This document shows, one piece after another, positions 13,722-22,431 of a DNA stretch of 64,000 bases. The notes beneath the pieces are model-generated. The model was not told where the DNA came from. It was given only the letters and a program-made list of their open reading frames with translations, and searched no databases. The number at the start of each line of letters is the position of its first letter. Within the stretch, counting starts at the first letter, position 1. Location: contig NC_090128.1 in the NCBI RefSeq assembly GCF_040581485.1, positions 3,782,001 to 3,846,000 on the forward strand, given 5' to 3'. A program made the translations under genes and the position numbers. Source of the stretch: Linepithema humile (lineage: Eukaryota; Arthropoda; Insecta; Hymenoptera; Formicidae).

Positions 13722-13885
13722 GCGACGTCGTCGAGACTAGCAGAAGTCGCCGGCAGCACTGTCTGCCCGGTTACACCGCCGCCGTGAAGATGGTGATGAT
13801 TATGGTGGTGATGGTGATGATGATGATGTCCGTGGTGAATGGCGGCACCCACCACCACTTCCTTCTCGTAGCAGGCGGCGGCCAT
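12104..13885 (-). CDS. corto: Corto-like chromatin factor (centrosomal and chromosomal factor), single coding exon
   Basis: One uninterrupted 593-codon frame. The start is well defined: the ATG has a good insect context (ACAACATGG), and just upstream eight TAG triplets lie in the same frame, so the frame cannot extend further. Residues 18-33 are His-rich and about 56-66 and 93-115 are Ala-rich. Residues 118-186 are a compact non-repetitive block (SYKVQEYKDYSQPLHVDCSV; HPCYYRR; RRSPFVNNLP). Gln/His runs fill about 311-375 and 421-430, Ser runs 451-458 and 529-540, and the C-terminus is unbroken to TPSYHALLPQS. Drosophila Corto is of similar size and also has one folded chromodomain near its N-terminus flanked by homopolymers. 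It acts in the nucleus with Polycomb/Trithorax-type regulators. The assignment rests on architecture and recalled family features, not a search; the frame being coding is much surer than the name. Confidence 0.6.
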
Positions 13886-13897
13886 GTTGTCGGGTGC

Positions 13898-13945
13898 CTC
13901 CTCCTCCTCCTCCTCCTCCTCCTACTACTACTACTACTACTACTA
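13898..13945. repeat. (CTC)n(CTA)n compound repeat in the 5' UTR
   Basis: Eight CTC and then eight CTA units on the plus strand. Read on the gene's strand this is (TAG)8(GAG)8, in frame with the downstream ATG, so it acts as a block of in-frame stop codons before the start. Confidence 0.9.
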
Positions 13946-15306
13946 TCCGCCGGCGCGCCGTCCCTTCTTGCACGCCCGACGACGCTGACGACCCACGATG
14001 ACCCACGGTATCGTACGCTAGGCCTTCATGACGCGCGACACTCGCGATGATTCTCGCCGGCGACGATGGTACGCTGCTGCCCGTCGTGTCGGTCGACGTT
14101 TTGATGCCGCTTGTCGTCTTTTTAAAGCGCGCCGCGAGGAGGAGGTTGCTTTAAGATTGACGCGCACGCGACTGTCTCGTCTCTTGAAAAAAATTTCTTC
14201 TTGCCGATGGAAATTGTATTGTATATGTTCCGTTACCGTTGTGTTTCGATGACGATGACGGGAACGAATTTTGCCGGTGCGGTCAGTAATGATCACGGCT
14301 AGACTCCCCGACTAGACTCACGCACTCTCGAGCGAGCCGGGGGAGAAGGGTATGGCTCATCGCCGCGCGGTAGCCTTAGCCAAGGGTTGGACCAAGGAAG
14401 TATATCCAACACCGAGGGGAAAGCTCCCGAGAGAAGCCTGGTGGCAAGCGTAAACTATCGCATAATTCGTTTTTTTTTTTCTTCTTTTATTTCTCTAACA
14501 AAAAGCTCGGTCTACTGTGCCAATTATGCACGGGGTCCCTATTAGTCCCCGGCGTTTAATGCTCGCTCGTCCAGGACGTTCGGTCTTCTCTCGTCACCGC
14601 TGGCTGTCAGGACCACCCGTCCTGCAGCCCTTTTCCTCGCTCCCCTACCTTCTCTCTTTCCTTTCCCTTCTCTCTCTCTTTCTCTCTTTCTCTTCCTTTC
14701 CTTCCTTCTTCCTCTTCCTCTCCTTCTCGCTTTCTCTCTCCGTCCGTCTGGCAGACTGATGTCTTCCTCGTCCCTCCTCCGTCGCGGCCGCCCTTCACGC
14801 GTGCTTCACTTCACTGTCACGAGCCGCCTGAGGGTCGCGCAACCCGGTCGCCGCCGATGCCCGCCGCCCCGCTCGCGTGTCAGCTACTCGCGGAGCCCTC
14901 CGTGACGTAGCGAACCCGTGGGAACGTCGCGGTGACAGCGACAGAGTATACCCCGTCTTGTCGGGGTGTCGTCGGGCCCGTGCCGACGTCCGACTGACTG
15001 GGCGTAGTAGCGGCGCGTCCGGCTCGCTCGCGGTTTCGCGATTTCCGTGTGTGTGCGCCGCCGTCGCGACGTCTATATTGTACGACGACGCATGGGTTCT
15101 CGCGTTCCTTCCGCGGATCTGTCACTGTCTTTCTTTTTTTTCTTCCTCTCTTTCTATCTTTCTCTCACGTGTACACGCACGTACTATACACCCTTTTGCA
15201 TGAACGAAGATCGCGATATTTCACCCCGGCACGCGGATTGTATGACTCGTCTTGCTTGTATGGACGTACGAAGGTACGTCCTTCCGCGGCGTGCGTGCGT
15301 TTTGCG

Positions 15307-15371
15307 TGTATGTATGTATATATATATATTATATATAAATATATAATATATATATATATAAATATATATTA
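15307..15371. repeat. (TA)n-rich microsatellite
   Basis: Imperfect TA repeats with ATATTATATAAATATATAA interruptions, at the outer edge of the presumed corto promoter. Confidence 0.85.
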
Positions 15372-15499
15372 TGTTCGTGTATTCAGAGCACAAGCAGATA
15401 TACGCGGCCCGATCGTCGCGCGCTGACAGTCGAGCTGCGACTGAGAGCTGAGTTCCTGGGGGACCCTCAACGGGCTCCCCTCCTGACGGTTGTATGCCG

Positions 15500-18400
15500 G
15501 CATTCTCGCGTGGTCGATGACGGAACGAGCTATAATGCCGGGTTTACATGCTCCGAAAATGACGAGAATGCAATTCTTTTTTATTGCAGAAACTCGAGGA
15601 TATATCTATTTATTTAAACGCTTAGATATGTTTAAACTAAATTTATTTCGTTTACAAGTTTATTTGTTTAAATTATATTTTTAATATGAATTTTGAAAGA
15701 TTCAACTTCTAAGAAAGATTTAAATCGAAGATATTCAAATTTTTTTTACGATACCTTATTTTTGATTCATTATTTTTCTACGCACACTCGTCCTTGTCAT
15801 TGAACAAGATACGACGTATATTGTATATTGAAACAGAGACCTACCTGAGAGCGGCAGAGATTTTCGTAGGACATTTACCGACATCCCCGATGTATAAAGT
15901 AATGTCACCACTTTTGTATTTTTGTAAAGATTTTGGATTATTGTAATCGCTTATTTATCGCGATTTTAAGAAAAATTTAGCCTTTTTGTCAAACATTTTT
16001 ATACATGCCAGATATAATTTAATTTTTTTAGAGATATTTATAACATATTGAAAATTTAAATACAATATACAGAAATTGGTTCATGAGAAGAAAGCGAAAG
16101 TTACGTGAAATTAAATGTACGATAAATAATGACCTATAAAAAATGTATATCGAGAGAGATATTTGATATTTTACTATAACAAATCGACATAAATTGACAA
16201 AAAATATTTATACATCAGTAATAATTTTTAATTATTATTAAGTGAGAAATGTATCATGTGCAATATGAATTTTGTAGTGAATGAAAAAAGTTTGCTACTT
16301 TTTTCAAACTTTATTCTACTCAAATATCGAAATATCCAATTAAAATCTATAATTATAAATATTTTAATATACGAGTAGGATAAAATTTAGCAGGTTTTTA
16401 AAATGTATAATTTATTTAATACATATATTAACCTTCTGTGTGTCATAAGCATTACCTTTATCGACTGCCTCACAACAGAATAATTCGCAATCCTAAATCT
16501 CGGCGCGAGTGTACGCTGTCTTTGCTGTTCTATAACACTACACATGAGTATGTAATTCTAACTCTAAAATAGATGCAGATAGAGATGCTGTATACAGATT
16601 AATAAACTTTTCACGAGAAATGCTGTGTAATAATTTGTTTGTTCAAATTCTTTTCTTGCTGTAAAGTCTATGCAGAAAACTCGATCAATGTTACAGAACG
16701 CGAAGATACCGCGTTCGCTCCCGCCTGGATTCAGAATGGTGAATTATTTTGTGCCGAGGCAGTCGATAAAGATAATTCTTAAAGTAGATAGTTGAATAGT
16801 TGTTAGATTTTATAATGTAAGTTGATTTTATAATCAAATATTTTGATATTCAAGTAAAAATAAGATTCAATAATTTTTTTATGTGTCTATTATCACGTAT
16901 GTATGTCATTATTCGTTATTCATGAAATTTCACGTGATTGCGATTTTGCTCAATCATGTGAAAATGTTTTCGCAATTTTTGTTTTTTATCTTCATGTATC
17001 AATTTCCGTGTATTTTATTTAGATTTCGCGTATCACGTATATTTTGAAAAAAGTACAAATACATATTCATAAATGTTACATTTAATGGAGAAGATAAAAA
17101 GAGTTCTTTTTGATATAAAATCGTGAGAAATGAATTTTCATAGGAAATTATGTGTGTATCTATGTATAGGTACGAGTAAAATTTGTTGCAAAGTCTATGC
17201 CTCAGAAAGTCTTAAATATACGCTGTTATTCTACGTTCTATCAAAAATGAGGAATTTTACGGAAACTCAGTTCACTGATAACAGACATTAGAAATTAATA
17301 GCAGTAATTAACAAGTTATGAAATGCAAAATAGTGTAAAGATATTTCTGCATGAATAATTGTTATCAGATGTGGATAGACGTTTCCTTTAATTATAAACA
17401 TCTTGACAAAAATTCTTCGAGGAATGTGCAGCTATGTTCCGTACTAACGAACATCGATAGACGATAGCGCGGCTGGAATGCTTGTTATCGCATCTGCCAT
17501 TAGCGTCCGATCTCGCTACGTTAGATTTCATTCTGATCGCCGAGTCTTTCTTTAAAAAGTCTTAAAGATATTGAATTGAAAGTCACTTCCGCAACAAATC
17601 AACAGCAATCACTAGGAATAGTTTTAATGTTTACTTTTGTCTCGTGAAGAAATATTTTTATCTTTCAGCCAGATCGACTGTGAATAATAAATTTATTTAC
17701 AATTTTACTCTTTTTGTTCTAATCTTTTTAAGTGGCTTTTTAATCATTTCAATAACTTCCAATCGTCACGAATATGTTTGTTATTTGAATAATAAATATA
17801 ACGTCGAAGAAATCAATCCGTAGTTTCCGTTCAGAAAAAATCTTAGCGATGTGAGGCAAGGAATACGAGGAAAGCGGCATTAGCGTGCTAAGCAGATGCA
17901 GATGAAACAAATGGATTCGCTCGGTGACCGTCGTAAATTCACAGTATCGCGACACGATCCCGTACACTCTCGCACGAACGACGGTACGAAAAGGCCGCTG
18001 GCATCTTTTGCAACGTGAAATTTGCCCAGTATCTAGGAGGTCAAAAAGTTTTTATCTGTATATAAACATAGTCGTAATGTTTAATTTCGTATCATAATAA
18101 TTACATAAATTTTATAATTATCAAATAATATAAGGTTGTTATAATTATTAAATAGTGTATGTTTTATTTAAGAGAATGTAAAAATTTTATGTACATATAC
18201 CGTGTACTTCATTAGATTTTTATGCTAAAATCCTGGCAGTTTCAATTCTAAAATTTACTTTTTTATTTAGTATTGATTATTTTATGTGTAAACGGTATGT
18301 AACGTAAAGTGTGAGATTTTTTTTCTTATACGTATAAGTGCGGAATTCATTTTCTTGAATGATTTACTTGAGCACAACCGCAAAGTTCACTAACGCGAAT

Positions 18401-18608
18401 GAAACATTAGATTATAAATGATAGATATAAGCAAATGCATTACACTGGACAATAATTTTTCAATCTTTTGTGATGCACAAATGATCGATGTTGCATCCGT
18501 CTGAAATCGTTTAAATGGTAGCGCCAAGTTTATCGGTGAGATTATTAATGATATGAATTATTTGTAGCATTATCATCATTCTTGCCGATCCACGCATGAC
18601 GGGTGCTT
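15500..18608. other. AT-rich non-coding stretch
   Basis: Strongly AT-rich and free of long frames. I see an inverted repeat at 16455-16775 (listed separately) and scattered A/T runs. No exon with believable splice sites was recognised. Confidence 0.6.
16455..16775. repeat. Inverted repeat, arms about 70 bp
   Basis: The segment starting CTTTATCGACTGCCTC at about 16455 recurs in inverted orientation ending near 16775, with about 75-80% identity by eye over roughly 70 bases. The spacer is about 180 bases. This is compatible with a small fold-back element. Confidence 0.6.
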
Positions 18609-18790
18609 TTACTATTTTAGCTTCTATTTATACGAACTAGACACACACAAGCGCATGCTGCACGCGCGCTATTTATTCTTTTAATTACAAAGAAATATAT
18701 ATATTTCTTTGTAATTAAAAGAATAAATAGCGCGCGTGCAGCATGCGCTTGTGTGTGTCTAGTTCGTATAAATAGAAGCTAAAATAGTAA
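18609..18790. repeat. Perfect 182-bp palindrome
   Basis: Arms of 91 bases (18609-18699 and 18700-18790) are exact reverse complements with no spacer; the centre reads GAAATATATATATTTC. The arms include unique sequence such as GCGCATGCTGCACGCGCGC, so this is not a microsatellite effect. It could be a recent fold-back duplication or an assembly or sequencing artefact. Confidence 0.95.
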
Positions 18791-18825
18791 TATATATATT
18801 ATAATAGATAGAGTTATAATAATTA

Positions 18826-18935
18826 GATAGAGTTATAATATATATATATAATATATATATTATAACTCTATCTAAGAAGACACTTAAAATATTTTTTATA
18901 AAACACAAAAGGGATAAAAAAATATCTGCACTAAC
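18826..18935. repeat. TA-rich hairpin plus copy 1 of a dispersed repeat
   Basis: AGATAGAGTTATAAT and its reverse complement flank a TA run (18826-18874). The following segment, with AGACACTT, ACAAAACACAAAAG-like and AAAAATATCTGCACTA blocks, matches 20097-20165 in the same orientation at about 80% identity by eye. Confidence 0.65.
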
Positions 18936-19220
18936 CTTCTCAAAATATGAAATAAAGTACGCAACTTTCGCAATGACAACCGCTCGATAGCACAACGAAG
19001 TAACGCACGAGATAATCAATCGGCGTTACGGAAAAGCGGCAACAATGAATGCGAATATTGACTTTACATGTTTTTTTAAGATGGGATTTTAACTTGCAAC
19101 AGAATACAGAACAGATTTTTATTTATCACTTTATCGTTCAATTTTGTAAACATTTGAAGAATTAAAATATAATATAAATTAAAATAAACATACACATCAT
19201 ATTAGTGTTTCAAATTTCAG

Positions 19221-19281
19221 GTGATCGAGCAACACTCGGATCTCGTGGCCAAACGTCAAATAATTCGGGCCTTCTGAGCTG
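19221..19281 (+). other. Candidate 61-bp internal exon, possibly untranslated
   Basis: The segment lies between a good 3' splice site (TTTCAAATTTCAG) and a good 5' splice site (GTAAGT) and is clearly less AT-rich than its surroundings. One frame reads VIEQHSDLVAKRQIIRAF and then meets TGA, and the other frames stop early. If real, it is more likely a UTR, lncRNA or poison exon than an ordinary coding exon. No partner exons were identified. Confidence 0.3.
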
Positions 19282-19739
19282 GTAAGTTTGAATTGTTCAA
19301 ACTAATTACATATACTCAAAAATTTAAGAATTGACATCTCTACTTAAAATTAGGTAGGAACTCGAAGTTTATTTGTCTTTCTTTAAACTGTTCGAACATA
19401 CAATATATTTGAATCTTTTGTTCGAGATCTGATGCACATACATGAAGTATAAGCATTATTAACAAATTATTGATGCTATAATCAACTTTTTATTTAACTA
19501 ACGAACTATTTGAGTGGTTCGGAACTTTTTTTAATCATTAATCATTGACTCACGAGCATATATGTATACTACGTGTTCGATTCGAAAAACTATCTAAACG
19601 AAAGTGGATGGTATTAAGAACAACCTAATAAACATAAAATACAAAATACAAAATACACGAAGTGTACAAGTTTTGAGATTTTTTCTTCCCACCCAAATGG
19701 GAGGAGGATACTGACTTCCTCGGTCATCGATTCCTGCTA

Positions 19740-20080
19740 AAGTCATCGACACGTGACTGCGCGACCGGTCCTACAATCCAGTTCCGTCGCGGCCCAATCA
19801 GGTGGGACGCCCGAAAGGGGGTGGGGGGGAGGGCGGAAGAGGGAAAAGGGAGGATGGACGGGCGAGGACGAGAGTCGAGGAGTCTCGATCGCTATCATCG
19901 GAATCAAGGACGTCCGCCTACGCCGCTTCCCGCGTATACCGTTACCATTGAATTGTGGCATCTCCTCGGGTCCTTTTTCTTTGCGAGCGAGCACGTGCCG
20001 TCAAATTTGGAAAATTTGTCGCTGTTTACAATTTCGCGAATTGATCCTCCAACTCGGCAACTGCGGCTTATCCGATCCGT
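19740..20080. other. CpG-rich island
   Basis: A CpG-rich block containing a G/A-rich tract (19815-19875) and a CAGGTGGG E-box-like site at about 19800. Overlapping frames on both strands reflect composition. It may be a promoter or enhancer, but no gene can be attached to it. Confidence 0.3.
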
Positions 20081-20096
20081 CGGATATGTATACATA

Positions 20097-20165
20097 TTAT
20101 AATTCTACCTAAAAAGACACTTTTCCACAAAACACAAAAGTAATGAAAAAAATATCTGCACTATT
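20097..20165. repeat. Copy 2 of the dispersed repeat seen at 18860-18935
   Basis: Shares the order CT(A)CCTAA..AGACACTT, ACAAAACACAAAAG and AAAAATATCTGCACTA with the copy 1.2 kb upstream. Confidence 0.65.
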
Positions 20166-20309
20166 TCTTGTAAATTTCATTATTTTTATCTTTATTTAGT
20201 ATTATAATATACATTATTAGTATTGTAATATATTTACAATTTTTTTCAAATATATCGCCTATTTCGAAAAATATGTAATAAAAAATTTTAATATTTTATA
20301 TATGTATGT

Positions 20310-21206
20310 CAGGGTTGGGAAATAACTCGTTACTTGTAACGGAGTTACAGTTACAGTTATTTTTTTTCGATAACTATATAACTTAACTTCGTTCTTTTTT
20401 CTTCATCTATAACTGTAACTTAACTTAGTTACACATTTATGGTAACTAGTAACTAATTTAACAGTTATTTTAATATTCTATATACGATTGTATTAATTGT
20501 AAAAATTAGGGCCTATCCAAACACACTTGCATAGTCGCATAAACATATGCATTAGGAAAGGAACACAATTGTCATGGAATTTGTCATATTAAGTGTAGAT
20601 TCGATATTTGTTAAATAAATAGACGAATAAACGTATAGATATTAATTATGAAATTCAACAGAAATAAACAAATTCTCATTTAAAGAATGCACTGCCACCC
20701 AGTAATAAATTATCTTTGAGGATGATTATCATATAAACATAAAGTTGAGACTTTAAGAAGAACTGAAACATTAGTCTACGATTTTTCGGAAAGTTACAAC
20801 TGTTTGTGTGAAATTCGTGAATTTTTAAACTGAAAAATTTTAATCCTATAATTTTTAATCTAAGTGTATAATAATTTATTTTAAATTATTAATTAATTTA
20901 ATATTTTAAGTTTAAAACAATTGTGATTTATTACATATAAAATAATATAACACAAAATTAAGTACCTATGTAGTATATAATAAGTTAATAAATATTGAAA
21001 TGTAAGATTCTTATATTTAAAATAGTAGTGCACATTTATTGCAAAAAAGTAACTGAAAAGTAACGACTTGTTATTTTTTGAGTAACTATAACTGTGACGT
21101 GTTACTTTTCAGAGTCGGTAACTTGTAACTGTAACTAGTTGTTTTTTTAGTGAAAAGAACTGTAACTTTAACTAGATACTTTTACAAAATAACTTTCTCA
21201 ACCCTG
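20310..21206. mobile_element. Non-autonomous hAT-type DNA element
   Basis: The element begins CAGGGTTGGGAAA and ends with the imperfect inverse TTTCTCAACCCTG. It is flanked on both sides by the identical 8-mer ATGTATGT (20302-20309 and 21207-21214). CAGGG-type termini with an 8-bp target duplication are the hallmark of hAT transposons. The 897-bp body has no transposase frame. Instead both ends are packed with GTAAC/GTTAC repeats, a pattern seen in short derivatives that keep transposase-binding sites. It must have been mobilised by a transposase encoded elsewhere. Confidence 0.85.
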
Positions 21207-21349
21207 ATGTATGTATATACATGTATATACTATAAACTATTATTAGATTAATAATAAAATAACGTTTATTATTCACTCAAATATCCATGTGGATTCCACG
21301 ATACATGATTCACATGGCAATAACGTAGATTTCACGTACTGTTTTTGTC

Positions 21350-21620
21350 CAATACGCGCTTCACGCCGACACATCACATTTGGCATTTCGACCGATTTTG
21401 TTAAGAAAATTAAAATATATGTATACATTTACATATATAAATCAAAATTATCAATAATTAAATAACAATTCGTACACGTTTCATAACTTTTTGCAAACAT
21501 GTAGCGTACATGTTCCGTCATTGTTTCCATCAGATTCTTTTGTTAACAAATAATGAGCCCTTTTAAAATTATAACTGCGTTGACATGATATGATATGTCG
21601 ACTTGATAGATGAATCTATC
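21350..21620 (-). pseudogene. Decayed cort fragment, direct copy (left arm of hairpin)
   Basis: This copy is in the same orientation as cort. It matches part of exon 2 (near 21355-21385), the following intron and the 3' part of exon 1, compared with 24955-25190. The translated remnant still reads RAHYLLTKES where cort has RAHYLVTKES, but the C-box is lost. Identity by eye is about 75-80%. It is the left arm of an inverted pair with the next entry. Confidence 0.75.
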
Positions 21621-21880
21621 GAGATAGATTCATACCATGTCAACGTAGCAACAATTTTGAAAGGGCTCATTATCTAGTCACAAAGGAATCTGAAAACGAT
21701 GACAGACCATGTATGCTAGACATTTGCAAAAAAGTATAAACCATCTATCTCTATTCATAATTAATTCTCAAACGCTCAAGTAATTTTTTTGTATGATTAT
21801 CCAAGAAAATCAAATATATGCCTGCATAAATAATTTTTCTAATTATTATTTTCTTATTTTCTGGATAAAAAATGATAACA
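21618..21880 (+). pseudogene. Inverted cort fragment (right arm of hairpin)
   Basis: This copy is in the opposite orientation to cort. At 21623-21739 the plus strand reads DRFIPCQR..NNFERAHYLV and continues TKESENDD to a stop, so the exon-1 C-box region is still open and closer to cort than the left arm. It is followed at about 21760-21880 by sequence matching cort intron 2 (24740-24890), skipping exon 2. A combined exon-plus-intron copy indicates DNA-level duplication rather than retroposition. Confidence 0.75.
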
Positions 21881-21977
21881 TCAAAAAAACACTGCCACAC
21901 TAATATTTTTGAAATAAGTGGTGACGGCTTATGAACTTTATCTATAATTTTTTTTTTTTTTTTTTAAATGCAATAAT

Positions 21978-22080
21978 TTAATTTATCGAATTACATAAAA
22001 AAATAGAAGTTCCGGGTTTTTGCCTTGCAAAACTATAAAGAGGTATGCATTCTTGAGGCAATGTTTCGGTACCAAAAATG
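21978..22080 (-). pseudogene. Extra copy C of the terminal cort exon
   Basis: On the minus strand this reads FGTETLPQECIPLYSFARQK and then a stop, aligning with the end of cort exon 8 (GPRSCFQESVPLYSYKK). The Ile-Arg tail has been replaced by a divergent end. No upstream splice acceptor or WD-repeat sequence accompanies it, so it is probably inert as an exon. Confidence 0.7.
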
Positions 22081-22146
22081 TTCTACAAATAAGTTTTAAG
22101 AATTTAAAAAATTTTAAATTAAGTTTTAAACTTTAAAAATTATAAA

Positions 22147-22243
22147 TTATCGAATAGGATTAAAATTAATTGTTTCTGTTTTGCACCTAGCGGAACTATA
22201 GAAAGGTGCGCATTCTTGAGGCAATATTTCGATGCCAAAAATG
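22147..22243 (-). pseudogene. Extra copy B of the terminal cort exon, Ile-Arg tail retained
   Basis: The minus strand reads FGIEILPQECAPFYSSARCK and on to INFNPIR and a stop. It therefore keeps the same FNPIR ending as the functional exon. It lies in the presumed 3' UTR of cort and lacks an in-frame acceptor. The repeat period is about 155-163 bases. Confidence 0.75.
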
Positions 22244-22309
22244 TTTTATGAATAAGTTTTAAGAATTTCAAAATTTTTTAATTAAGTTTTAAGTTTTAAA
22301 AATTATAAA

Positions 22310-22431
22310 CTATCGGATTGGATTAAAGTTAATTATTCCTTTTTTGTAGCTATAAAGAGGTACGCTTTCTTGAAAACATGATCTAGGGCCGAAAAAGTTC
22401 CATATTGCGATAGTATCATCTGCAAATATTA
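22310..22431 (-). CDS. cort: cort exon 8 (last WD strand and Ile-Arg tail)
   Basis: Use of the TTATAG acceptor restores KLIIFADDTIAIWNFFG; the nearby TTTGCAG acceptor, also in frame, would delete four residues of the strand. It ends FNPIR and TAG. The Ile-Arg tail is the family's docking signal for APC/C subunits. Confidence 0.8.

Larger units (their letters stand above)
13886..15500 (-). promoter_or_regulatory. Probable 5' UTR and CpG-rich promoter region of the corto-like gene
   Basis: CpG-dense sequence directly upstream of the corto-like ATG. On the minus strand it carries a (GAG)n(TAG)n tract against the start codon and a pyrimidine/purine-biased tract at 14640-14750. A TCTCAGTC match to the insect initiator consensus lies near 15438-15445 and could mark transcription start, but I found no convincing downstream promoter element. 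The exact start site is unresolved, and an intron in the 5' UTR cannot be excluded. Confidence 0.4.
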
